Assembly: GCA_945861325.1 (NCBI GenBank)
Contig: CAMATY010000003.1
Span: 1 to 44,003 of the forward strand
Length of the DNA stretch: 44,003 nt
From: Ferrithrix thermotolerans DSM 19514
Lineage (GTDB): Bacteria; Actinomycetota; Acidimicrobiia; Acidimicrobiales; Ilumatobacteraceae
Direction of reading: 5' to 3'
Shown: piece by piece, positions 28,425 to 37,266 of the stretch
Layout of the letters: each line of letters opens with the position of its first letter
Numbering within the stretch: the first letter of the stretch is position 1
Translations under genes and position numbers: made by a program
Notes under the pieces: generated by a model
Database searches by the model: none
Told to the model about the DNA's origin: nothing
What the model saw: only the letters and a program-made list of their open reading frames with translations

Positions 28425-29183
28425 TCACTGTGGCGCAGTCGCACCCAGGTTTAAAAACACCGTGTCGACGCCGTAGGCAATGAATGTATAGCCTTCGCGA
28501 ATTCTTTGCTCAAGCATTTTTGTATCTGGCTGAACAACATGCATTCCGCATGGCATCTTATGTTTCGCACAAACTGCAAGAATTCTCGAAAGAGTTTCGA
28601 GATACTTTTTATTTTCAAACTCGCCTGTCACACCAAGCGAAGCAGACAAGTCATAAGGGCCAACCATGATCGCGTCTAAACCCTCAACGGCAACGATTGA
28701 TTCAAGATTATTAACGGCATCAATGTGTTCAATTTGCGCTATGACCAGCGCTTCTTGCGATTCATCTAGATAAGAATCAAACAACTTTCCAAATACATTT
28801 GCTCGCTGAAAACCAACGCCGCGCCGTCCACGCGGTGGCCAGTGGCATTCGCTTATGATCGCCTGAAGTTGCGCCGCCGAAGAAATCATCGGTATCACCA
28901 CGCCTGCAGCTCCTTGGTCAAGGGCTTGTCGACAATTAATTGGTAACGGGCTAGCGACACGCGCCAACGGAAGTGTGCCACCAAGTTCAAGTGCGCGAAA
29001 AATATCTGGCAGCTGGCTAACCGAAACTGGTCCGTGCTCCATGTCAATTGCCACCCACTGGTAACCAGCACGGCCCATAATTTCTGCGATATTCGAATCC
29101 GGTAATTGCATCCAACTACCGACAACAGCCGAGCCTTTGTTCAGTGACGCGCGAATTGCTCGCACTCTTTCTAGCCTGTTCAT
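28425..29183 (-). CDS. HpcH/HpaI aldolase family protein (2-keto-3-deoxy sugar-acid aldolase-like)
   Basis: GSWMQLPDSNIAEIMGRAGYQWVAIDMEHGPVS, GAAGVVIPMISSAAQ, RRGVGFQRANVFG, IAQIEHIDAVNNLESIVAVEGLDAIMVGPYDLSASLG. Confidence 0.92.
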   Translation of the reverse strand: MNRLERVRAIRASLNKGSAVVGSWMQLPDSNIAEIMGRAGYQWVAIDMEHGPVSVSQLPDIFRALELGGTLPLARVASPLPINCRQALDQGAAGVVIPMISSAAQLQAIISECHWPPRGRRGVGFQRANVFGKLFDSYLDESQEALVIAQIEHIDAVNNLESIVAVEGLDAIMVGPYDLSASLGVTGEFENKKYLETLSRILAVCAKHKMPCGMHVVQPDTKMLEQRIREGYTFIAYGVDTVFLNLGATAPQ

Positions 29184-29206
29184 TTATACCTCAACTTACT
29201 GAGAAT

Positions 29207-29283
<77 letters not shown>

Positions 29284-29328
29284 TCGTGTCATCAAGACTA
29301 CCATCGGCGTGCCATAATCGCAGGTGCG

Positions 29329-29709
29329 ATGACACTATTCAATCGAACTCCAAAAGCAACACAGTCCGACCTCGAGACTCTTAAATCTGAGCTTGCTGAA
29401 CTGCGCGGAGAATTAACAAAACGAACAAACGCCTTGTCGCTTGTTACTGCGATGACTAACGGTTTGGATCAAAAATTTTCTGTTCTCGATCAGAGAATTA
29501 CAACAATGACGAGCGAATTATCGCATCAACTTCACGAACTTGGGACAGAAATTGAATCACTCACAAATGTCTCGCAAGATACAGCATCTCGCGAAGCATT
29601 AGAACAACTTCGAATTAATCAGATTCGAATTGCAAATGAGCAAGCACGTTACGAGATCGCATTTCGACAAGATCTCGCCGAAATAATCGAACAAATTCGA
29701 CGAAGCTAA
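29329..29709 (+). CDS. Small predicted coiled-coil protein
   Basis: 126-aa ORF with heptad-like pattern (SDLETLKSELAELRGELTKR...); fills the gap between the tRNA and UPF0182 gene; no recognised family. Confidence 0.65.
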   Translation: MTLFNRTPKATQSDLETLKSELAELRGELTKRTNALSLVTAMTNGLDQKFSVLDQRITTMTSELSHQLHELGTEIESLTNVSQDTASREALEQLRINQIRIANEQARYEIAFRQDLAEIIEQIRRS

Positions 29710-29733
29710 TAACTTTAAGAACTGTTGAAAGTT

Positions 29734-32697
29734 TTAGCCACCAATTAAAGAAATTGCTTGACTGATCAAACTTCGAGCCTCTGCAAGTTTCTGTTGATAC
29801 AACGCAAAATCTGGTGGACTACTTCCAAGTGCGGCATCGGCTTGCGCAAACAATTCTTCTGCTCGCGCAAGAAGCGCAGATGGAGTATCGACAGCCGCAC
29901 TGTCGCTACTACCCGATGGCAGGGTCGTACTAGTCGTATTTTTCGAAGTTCCATCGCCTGTTGCGGATTCTTCGACAGGAGCCGCAGATCCATCACTAAT
30001 TCTGTCACCAAGATCATCTTTGAAACCTGGGAATAATTTTGCGATAGCAGTGCTTAGATCATCGGCTAAGACAACTTTATTGTTATACGAAGCAAGAAAT
30101 TTTCTGACAAATATTTGCTTTGCGGTCGGGTCATCTGGTCGCACAAATAATGGCCGAACATAAATGAGTCCTTTTCCGACATTAACCATTTGCAAATCAC
30201 CAAAAATAACTCGAGAGCCTCGTTGGTCAAGCAATGTGATCTGTTGAGAGACTGCTGGATCACTGCCGATTTCCGCGGCAATTGTTGCTGGCCCTTCAGG
30301 AAGTGGATCGCCTATTTTAAAAACTGTTAACTGTCCATAAGTTGCTGGCTCACTTGAGACAACCATGAACGCCCGTAATTCTTTGCGAGCGTTATCCGCC
30401 GAGAACGGGACAAACGGACGCAACATAGAAAACACGCCAGTTTTTTCTGGACTGCTTGGTGCGTGAAACATTGTGTAGTACGGCTGGAACCGCGCCACAC
30501 TCGCATCACGAACATCGCCAGTATTAATTGTATTTAGATCGTTAGCAATCGCACCCGAGACGGCACCACTCACGCCTTCAGGTTCTGTTGCTGGTGCTTG
30601 TGCAACACTCCATGCAGCATTGCGATTGAAAAACATTGTCGCATCGCTGAACTGATATCGACCATAAGTATTGGTCTGTACGCGAAACAGATCTTCTGGA
30701 TACCTAAAATGCGCGACAAGTTCTTTTGGCGCTTGTGAGACTGGTGTAAACAGTTTTGGAAAAACGGCCTGCCAAGTAGAAATAATTGGATCTTTTTCGT
30801 CAACAATATAAAACTTCATTGAGCCGTCGTAGGCATCAACGACAACCTTCACGCTGTTGCGAACATAATTAAAATTAGTGTTTAGACCACTTCCAACAGT
30901 TAACTGCTCAATGTTCGCTCGTTGCGCATATGGGTACCTGTCAGTTGTCGTGAATGCGTCTAACACCCACACCACTTTTTTGTCGACAACAACTGGATAC
31001 GGATCGGCGTCCATTTTTAAAAATGGCGCAATTTTTTCTGCTCGGTCTCGAATATTTCGTGCGAATAAAATTTGAGATTGCGGTGTAATCAAGCCCGAGC
31101 CAAAGAGGTTGTACTCACCAAAATGAACAGCAAATGCGGCTCGCCGAATTAGCGATGAAAGTTGCACTCCACCGACGCCAGAGAAAGCACTAGTTTTACC
31201 ATCTGAACAGCCCTGTTCTGCTTCTCGACTTTTTACTATCGCATACGAGTCAAGACCTTCACCGAAATAAAGCTCTGGACGCTTAATGTCAAGATCGGTA
31301 TAAATCGGTCGACCATCGACGGTGACTTTGCTTGCTGGTGCAACAACGAGTCCGCAACCATGCGTATACAAAAGGTGTCGCGAAACCCACGTCCGGTTAG
31401 GAATGCCTTCCGTGTTCAATTCGCGAGCAGCAACTAAAACTTGTTGAACTCGCCCATTAATCGCATACCGGTCAACATCAAGGTCACGAATTGCGTAGTA
31501 CGAAGTCTGTCCTTCGTCCAGAACAAATCGATCACGCATTTGTAATGGGTCAAGTTGTCGAACATCGCGTATCGGCTCGGTGTCGGATGAGACATCGGCT
31601 GCTGTGATCTCGCTGTAGTTAACATCAACTTCATTGACATCACTAAGACCCATTGCGCTCTTAGTAGAAGTTAAGTTGCGTTCAATGTATGGAAGTTCTT
31701 TGGTGCTGACATTGGGCTGTACCGAAAACCGTTGTACAAGTGATGGATAAATTGTCCCAGCTACAAGAGCAACTACTACCCACAACACAGTTGCCAAAAC
31801 TGGCAGACGCCAACCTTTTTGCAATACATTCCACAAAAACAACGCGGCAACAGCGAGCGAAACAAGAATCATCAAACTTGTGGCGGGGAGTTGCGCAGTC
31901 ACATCTGTATAAGTTGCTCCTTGAACCACACCTCTTGTTGAGCGCGTGAGATCAAAACGGCCGAACCAATATGAGATTGCTCGGGAGATTGCGATTAGCG
32001 CAAACAAAACTGAAAGGTGAGCCTTGGCCTGCGGCGACACGCGACGGCCTTGAGTTTGCATCTGAATTGATCCATTCAAATAATGAATCATCGTGGTGAC
32101 AAGCGTGATCAAAATCAGCGCAGCTAGCGACCATCCAATCAAAAACTCAAAAAATGGTAAACGGAAAATATAGAAACTTAAATCTTTTGCGAATAATTGA
32201 TCTTGAATGCCAAATGGTTGCGAATGACGAAACAATTGCCAATCTTGCCATTGCGCAGTTGCCGGCATTCCAACTAGCAGTCCAAGGACAACTGAAATAA
32301 CGGTTCGCACCAACCACTTGCGCTTAGCAACTAATTTTCGGTATCCATCAAGCGCACGCTGCTCTTGCGAAATAGGCATTGTTTCTGGCGCTAGCCGATC
32401 GGCGATCCATAGATTTATCAACATTGCCAAAGAAAAGATTGCAACGAATACAGCTGCGAGCGAAACTTTCGTAGCTAGTACGCCCCAGAAAATGTCTGTT
32501 CGCCCCAAAACATCGTGCCAAAGCACATCAACATAAAAGCCAGAAAGGCTTCGCGCAGATATTCCGCCAACTACAAAAATTGCAAAGATCGCTGTCCAAA
32601 TAGCGCGACCTTTTTTAAATGGGTTAAATCCGAAACCGCCACCACTCGGGTTGCGGCGGGGAAAAGAAAAGCCAGGCAAGTCTGAGGGGTTTCGCAC
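29734..32697 (-). CDS. UPF0182 family large membrane protein
   Basis: 987 aa; multiple N-terminal TM helices; SGFYVDVLWHDVLGRTDIFWGVL, VQRFSVQPNVSTKELPYIERNLTSTKSAMGL, RPELYFGEGLDSYAIV; Ser/Thr-rich tail. Confidence 0.92.
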   Translation of the reverse strand: MRNPSDLPGFSFPRRNPSGGGFGFNPFKKGRAIWTAIFAIFVVGGISARSLSGFYVDVLWHDVLGRTDIFWGVLATKVSLAAVFVAIFSLAMLINLWIADRLAPETMPISQEQRALDGYRKLVAKRKWLVRTVISVVLGLLVGMPATAQWQDWQLFRHSQPFGIQDQLFAKDLSFYIFRLPFFEFLIGWSLAALILITLVTTMIHYLNGSIQMQTQGRRVSPQAKAHLSVLFALIAISRAISYWFGRFDLTRSTRGVVQGATYTDVTAQLPATSLMILVSLAVAALFLWNVLQKGWRLPVLATVLWVVVALVAGTIYPSLVQRFSVQPNVSTKELPYIERNLTSTKSAMGLSDVNEVDVNYSEITAADVSSDTEPIRDVRQLDPLQMRDRFVLDEGQTSYYAIRDLDVDRYAINGRVQQVLVAARELNTEGIPNRTWVSRHLLYTHGCGLVVAPASKVTVDGRPIYTDLDIKRPELYFGEGLDSYAIVKSREAEQGCSDGKTSAFSGVGGVQLSSLIRRAAFAVHFGEYNLFGSGLITPQSQILFARNIRDRAEKIAPFLKMDADPYPVVVDKKVVWVLDAFTTTDRYPYAQRANIEQLTVGSGLNTNFNYVRNSVKVVVDAYDGSMKFYIVDEKDPIISTWQAVFPKLFTPVSQAPKELVAHFRYPEDLFRVQTNTYGRYQFSDATMFFNRNAAWSVAQAPATEPEGVSGAVSGAIANDLNTINTGDVRDASVARFQPYYTMFHAPSSPEKTGVFSMLRPFVPFSADNARKELRAFMVVSSEPATYGQLTVFKIGDPLPEGPATIAAEIGSDPAVSQQITLLDQRGSRVIFGDLQMVNVGKGLIYVRPLFVRPDDPTAKQIFVRKFLASYNNKVVLADDLSTAIAKLFPGFKDDLGDRISDGSAAPVEESATGDGTSKNTTSTTLPSGSSDSAAVDTPSALLARAEELFAQADAALGSSPPDFALYQQKLAEARSLISQAISLIGG

Positions 32698-32707
32698 AAT
32701 TGGAACA

Positions 32708-34789
32708 CTAGCGGGATGACGGGACTACAAGACAGCGACAACCCGGGTGTGCAACAGGATGTTCGTGTCCAGTAGGAAAGTTTTCACCACGTGCAATTGC
32801 TCCTGCAAGAGAGTTGTCTTCTGCGTCTGAACATGCTGGACCATTTGGATCAACCATCCAACAAACTTTCGTCCCAGTATCAAGAACTAAATATGCGCCA
32901 CGACTGTAAGCAAGTCGAGCGATGTCACCAACAAGTTTGTCGATTTGTTGCATTTTCCATTCACGATAAACAGTACGAATCAAACTTGACATCTCATTGC
33001 TGTCGCCCGCACTCTTTTCAACGCACTTCTGAATTCGCGTACGAAGCGGAAGCACGATTGAGTCTGCAAGATTCTTTGACATTACTTGCATCACAGTTGT
33101 GTTGCTTACTTTCTTTCGTAGATCGGCCTTAAGACTTTTTGTCAGCGACTGAGCGCCCGCCATCGCTACTTCTATCAGGTCCTTACTTGTGGCTTCAACA
33201 AAAGACTGAACTTGACTGTCAAAACTAGGCAGAACTGTCTCTAACGCAACTTGTGCTTTTTTGGACTGTAAGTAATTGAGAACTGTGTTTTCTTCGTCGG
33301 CTAACACTCGCCTAAGTTTTTTGGCGAGAAGATCAATCATCGGTGCAAGCGACTCGTCTCGCTTTGAGAAGATTCTTGTATCAGGCTTCGGTGCTTTCTG
33401 CTCGTTGCTTGAAGTTTCTGGTGTCGGTTTGATTGGCGACTCAATTTGAACGACGGCCTGCGTCTGCTTTTTATTTATTGGCGCAACTGGCTTGATAGAA
33501 ATTGCAACCGTGCCTGCTCCAGCCTGACGCAATTTTGCAAACAGGTCATCTACGCCAGACTTTTTAGGCACGACTGCAGCCTTTTCAATTTTCAGTTTTG
33601 GAGTCGATTTGACTGCTTCTAAAACTGGTTCTTGAGTCTGTTCTGACTGAACGGTCTGTTCTGGCTGAACAGTCAGTTCTGCTTCTTCTGTTTGTTGATC
33701 ATCAGTCGACGCATCAGTCGGCGGATCAGTCGACGGATGCAAGCGACGAGAAGTCCGACCGAAAAGTTGAATCACATTGGCTCGATGACCTGCATCTGGC
33801 TCATCAGCTTTTATTTCTGAGCGAACTTCTGACTTAACTTTCACTAGTTCTTCAACTGGTTCTTCAACTGGTTCTTTAACTGGTTCTTCAAATATCTTCT
33901 CGACCGGTTTTACGAACGTATTTTCAACAGGCACCCCAACTGGTTTTTCAAGTTCAAGTTCAGAAACTGATTCAGCCTGCCCAGTTAGAAAAGGTTGTTG
34001 AACTGGTTCAGTTTTTGACAAATCAGTAATCACAGGAACTGAATGTTCAGAAGTGTCGTTGTCGTATTTTTCGCGATCAAACTGAACTACATTTTGAATT
34101 GTTCGATCAACTACTCCGTTAGAAGTTGCTTGCGATAACTCTCCAGCCGCTTCATCAAATTCTGTCAAATCACCCATGACATCATTTGCTGCCAAGCGAG
34201 CCCGCTCGAACGCCGACATCAGTCGATCACGATCACGAATTAGCTGTTCAATTTGTTGTTTAGCAAGTTCGCGGCGACGAGCAAGTTCGGACAACTTTTT
34301 TTCACTATATTCTCGGGCCTCGTTAACCATTTCTCTGCCCTGTTGCTTAGCGAGTTCAATTTCTGATTCGCTGTCTTCTAATGCATCGCTACGACGACGA
34401 GCGACTTCAATGTCTGCTTCTTCGTGCATTCTTGCAACTTCAAGAGTTGCGTCGCGTACCAAGCGTTCTGCTGATTCAGCGGCTCTTACACGCATCTGTT
34501 GTGCTGCTTCGCGTGCCACAGAAAGAACTCGAGCCGTTTCTTCACCTAACAGAGTCGTTACAGTTGCTTCGTCGAGCACACCCGGATCGGATAACCCACG
34601 AGTTTGTATTGCTCGCATTTCACTTTCTAAAAATCGCTCTCGTTCTTGAAGTCTTGCCAACTCGGCAGAAACCATTCTTAAAAAATCACGAACTTCGCCT
34701 TGGTCATAACCGCGTCGTACTACTTCAAATTGTGCTGAACCAACTGCCGCCGGAGACGACGGGTCTGGGCGCGAAAAGGAAATCGCCAT
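32708..34789 (-). CDS. DivIVA-domain-like protein with long linker and C-terminal motif like phage head-morphogenesis (gpF/gp7) proteins
   Basis: N-term FEVVRRGYDQGEVRDFLRMVSAELARLQERERFLESE (DivIVA-like), long coiled coil, Pro/Glu-rich repeats, C-term CWMVDPNGPACSDAEDNSLAGAIARGENFPTGHEHPVAHPGCRCLVVP. Confidence 0.8.
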   Translation of the reverse strand: MAISFSRPDPSSPAAVGSAQFEVVRRGYDQGEVRDFLRMVSAELARLQERERFLESEMRAIQTRGLSDPGVLDEATVTTLLGEETARVLSVAREAAQQMRVRAAESAERLVRDATLEVARMHEEADIEVARRRSDALEDSESEIELAKQQGREMVNEAREYSEKKLSELARRRELAKQQIEQLIRDRDRLMSAFERARLAANDVMGDLTEFDEAAGELSQATSNGVVDRTIQNVVQFDREKYDNDTSEHSVPVITDLSKTEPVQQPFLTGQAESVSELELEKPVGVPVENTFVKPVEKIFEEPVKEPVEEPVEELVKVKSEVRSEIKADEPDAGHRANVIQLFGRTSRRLHPSTDPPTDASTDDQQTEEAELTVQPEQTVQSEQTQEPVLEAVKSTPKLKIEKAAVVPKKSGVDDLFAKLRQAGAGTVAISIKPVAPINKKQTQAVVQIESPIKPTPETSSNEQKAPKPDTRIFSKRDESLAPMIDLLAKKLRRVLADEENTVLNYLQSKKAQVALETVLPSFDSQVQSFVEATSKDLIEVAMAGAQSLTKSLKADLRKKVSNTTVMQVMSKNLADSIVLPLRTRIQKCVEKSAGDSNEMSSLIRTVYREWKMQQIDKLVGDIARLAYSRGAYLVLDTGTKVCWMVDPNGPACSDAEDNSLAGAIARGENFPTGHEHPVAHPGCRCLVVPSSR
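33840..33887. repeat. 12-bp tandem repeat (about 4 units, consensus TCAACTGGTTCT)
   Basis: TTCACTAGTTCT/TCAACTGGTTCT/TCAACTGGTTCT/TTAACTGGTTCT read directly; encodes the EPVK/EPVE linker. Confidence 0.85.
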
Positions 34790-34810
34790 ATATATAAGGT
34801 TAAACCCCGA

Positions 34811-35974
34811 TTAGAGCTCTATCGCGTCATTAGAAATGTCGCTCCCCCCCAAGCCTTTAAGGTATGACAAAGCTTCGCCGAGATTTGCAACTGGAACAAC
34901 AGTCAACTTAGATCCCGCAACGCGTCTGGCTGCCGTAATTTCTTGCTCTGATTGCGAACTTGGAACAAAAAATACTTTCACCCCTGAGGCTTTAACCGCA
35001 ACAGTCTTTTGACGCAATGCGCCGATTGCGCCAACCGTTTCGTCGCCGTCAATGGTTCCAGTTGCCGCTACTTTAACCCCGCCAGTCAGTTCGCCAGGTG
35101 TCAGCTCGTCAATCAAAGCGAGAGTAAAAGCGAGACCGGCGGATGGGCCACCAATCAAATCTGTATTGATCCCAACTTCAAATGGTAAAGTCACTTTTCT
35201 CGTATCGGCTGGCCAAACTCCAATTATCGTTCGATTCGGATCATCAGGGCTGACAATCAACTCAACACGCTTGGTGATTGATTCAGTTGATTTGTGTGGC
35301 GTAACTGTCAACTTGACGACATCGCCAGGCGAATAATTTTTCATAAGCGGTAATAGATCTGACAATGTCGGAATCTCTTTGCCGTCAAATGCAGTAATCG
35401 TGTCACCAATTCCGAGTTGCAAGCACGCACTCAAGGGTCGTGGATTTGCTTCACAGACAAATCGGTCAATGATTAATTCTCCGTAAGTGATTGTTGCGTC
35501 ATAACCAAGTCGTCTCAGTGCTACATATTCTGCGATTTGTTTGGCGGTCGACATTGCCTGAAATCCGAGTCGTTTTTGTTCACCGGGTGTTGCGGTGCCG
35601 AATTTCTCTTGGCGATTCAAAACATCCACGTCCGGGTCAACCACTCCCACAAGCGCATCAAGTGCACTGAGTTTTGATCCGAATGCGGTTACAAATAAAA
35701 CTGGTGAAGTCGTTTTATATCGATCAGCAAGTTGAAGTGCTGCCTCATCAAACGTGAATCGTGAGGCGACTTGTTCTGCCGACCCAGGCGCTACTTCCCA
35801 ATAGTTGACACGCACAACTGCTGAAACAATTATTGCTCCTGTAATTAGCCAAGCGATTGTCAGCATCGGTATTGCCCACCACATATTCCTTTGACGTGGT
35901 GCGATAATCGTTTCCTGCTCGGCAGACATCGGTGGCGATACGCTTGAAGAAGTCGTGGTTGTGTCGTTGCTCAT
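34811..35974 (-). CDS. PDZ domain plus Lon-like (S16) protease, YlbL family
   Basis: N-terminal TM; PDZ-like LQLGIGDTITAFDGKEIPTLSDLL; catalytic Ser-Lys GGPSAGLAFTLALIDELTPGELTGG...GAIGALRQKTVAVKASGVKVFFVP. Start taken at MSNDTTTT (35974). Confidence 0.9.
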   Translation of the reverse strand: MSNDTTTTSSSVSPPMSAEQETIIAPRQRNMWWAIPMLTIAWLITGAIIVSAVVRVNYWEVAPGSAEQVASRFTFDEAALQLADRYKTTSPVLFVTAFGSKLSALDALVGVVDPDVDVLNRQEKFGTATPGEQKRLGFQAMSTAKQIAEYVALRRLGYDATITYGELIIDRFVCEANPRPLSACLQLGIGDTITAFDGKEIPTLSDLLPLMKNYSPGDVVKLTVTPHKSTESITKRVELIVSPDDPNRTIIGVWPADTRKVTLPFEVGINTDLIGGPSAGLAFTLALIDELTPGELTGGVKVAATGTIDGDETVGAIGALRQKTVAVKASGVKVFFVPSSQSEQEITAARRVAGSKLTVVPVANLGEALSYLKGLGGSDISNDAIEL

Positions 35975-36029
35975 GTCACTTACCGTCTTTAATGTTACGG
36001 TCAGGTCTATTGCCGTCATCGTGCTGAGC

Positions 36030-36266
36030 ATGATCACCTTGCGGCTCGTCACAGAAAATCAAAATAGCACCAAAACCCGAACATCTGTCACTCAAGTTGA
36101 TAGTCAAGGTTCTAACTTATCGCTAACAACTACAAATTCTTGGAACATTCGTTCGATCGCATTGATCGGGTTAACTGGTATCTTTTCCGCGGTGCTATTT
36201 GCTGTTTTTGTTTCAGTGATCCTTGCAGTCTTATTCTCTAAACTCACTGGATCAATGGGCCAATAG
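36030..36266 (+). CDS. Small single-TM hypothetical protein
   Basis: 78-aa ORF MITLRLVTENQN...SIALIGLTGIFSAVLFAVFVSVILAVLFSKLTGSMGQ; strong TM segment; 3 bp upstream of legB-like start; upstream ORF extension overlaps YlbL-like gene antisense. Confidence 0.45.
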   Translation: MITLRLVTENQNSTKTRTSVTQVDSQGSNLSLTTTNSWNIRSIALIGLTGIFSAVLFAVFVSVILAVLFSKLTGSMGQ

Positions 36267-36269
36267 CAA

Positions 36270-37262
36270 ATGAAAATCCTTGTTACTGGCGCTGACGGGT
36301 TCATCGGTTCTCACCTAGTCGAAGCACTGATAAAACGAGGGCACGAAGTTCGTGCGTTTGTTCTTTATAATTCTTTTAATTCATGGGGTTGGCTTGATGA
36401 TGCTGATCCATCTGTTCGTGACAGTATCGATGTTTTTGCTGGAGACATTCGTGATCCACACGGCGTTGATGCGGCCGTTGCAGGACAACAAGTAATTTTA
36501 AACTTGGCCGCATTGATTGCAATCCCATATTCGTATCATTCGCCAGACACTTACATTGATACAAATATCAAGGGCACGTTAAATATATTGCAGGCTGCCC
36601 GAAGACATTCGGTTAGCAGAGTTGTCCAGACTTCAACAAGCGAGGTTTATGGCACGGCGCAATACATTCCAATTGATGAAAAACATCCGTTACACCCTCA
36701 GTCACCGTATGCCGCGTCAAAAGTTGGCGCGGATCAACTCGCTTTAAGTTTTCATGCTTCATTTGATTTGCCTGTCGGAGTTCTTCGACCGTTCAATACT
36801 TATGGTCCCCGACAATCGGCGCGAGCAGTTATTCCAACAATTATCAGCCAGCTCGCAACTAATCGTGAAGTAAAACTTGGTGCACTTTCACCGACCCGAG
36901 ATTTCACATTTGTTGAAGACACAGCAGCTGGCTTTATCGCCGCCGCTGAAAGCGACGCAATAGTTGGTGAGACAATAAATCTTGGTAGTGGTTTTGAAAT
37001 CTCAGTTGAAGACACGGCCAAAACCATTGCCCAGTTGATGAATATTGATCTGAAACTTGCAACCGATAAACAACGCGAAAGACCAGAAAATTCTGAGGTT
37101 GAAAGATTGCACGCGTCAACTGAAAAAGCGAAAAAACTTCTCAATTGGCAACCAACCTTAAGTGGCGTTGAGGGTTTCAAAACTGGACTAAAACAAACGA
37201 TTGATTGGTTCTCAGACCCGGTTAATTTGGCGCGCTACAAAGCAGATCGCTACAACATTTAA
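36270..37262 (+). CDS. legB: NAD-dependent 4,6-dehydratase, LegB-like (extended SDR)
   Basis: ILVTGADGFIGSHLVEALIKRGHEVRAFVLYNSFNSWGWLD, TSTSEVYGTAQYIPIDEKHPLHPQSPYAASKVGAD, RPFNTYGPRQSARAVIPTIISQ; position at head of legionaminate cluster. Confidence 0.88.
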   Translation: MKILVTGADGFIGSHLVEALIKRGHEVRAFVLYNSFNSWGWLDDADPSVRDSIDVFAGDIRDPHGVDAAVAGQQVILNLAALIAIPYSYHSPDTYIDTNIKGTLNILQAARRHSVSRVVQTSTSEVYGTAQYIPIDEKHPLHPQSPYAASKVGADQLALSFHASFDLPVGVLRPFNTYGPRQSARAVIPTIISQLATNREVKLGALSPTRDFTFVEDTAAGFIAAAESDAIVGETINLGSGFEISVEDTAKTIAQLMNIDLKLATDKQRERPENSEVERLHASTEKAKKLLNWQPTLSGVEGFKTGLKQTIDWFSDPVNLARYKADRYNI

Positions 37263-37266
37263 TTAG

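Noticed and set aside
29711-29733. AACTTT-N11-AAAGTT inverted repeat between convergent genes, possible terminator
   Set aside because: Only 6 bp, AT-rich stem with long loop and weak T-run; too weak to call.
34176-34649. Plus-strand 157-aa Ser/Arg-rich ORF
   Set aside because: Antisense to the coiled-coil of the DivIVA-like gene; Ser/Arg richness is a mirror of Glu/Arg/Ala codons.
34843-34850. Poly-C/poly-G run near the 3' end of the PDZ/Lon-like gene, possible phase-variable tract
   Set aside because: The run is short (about 7) and near the C-terminus (LGGSD); slippage would affect only the last residues, so little support for phase variation.
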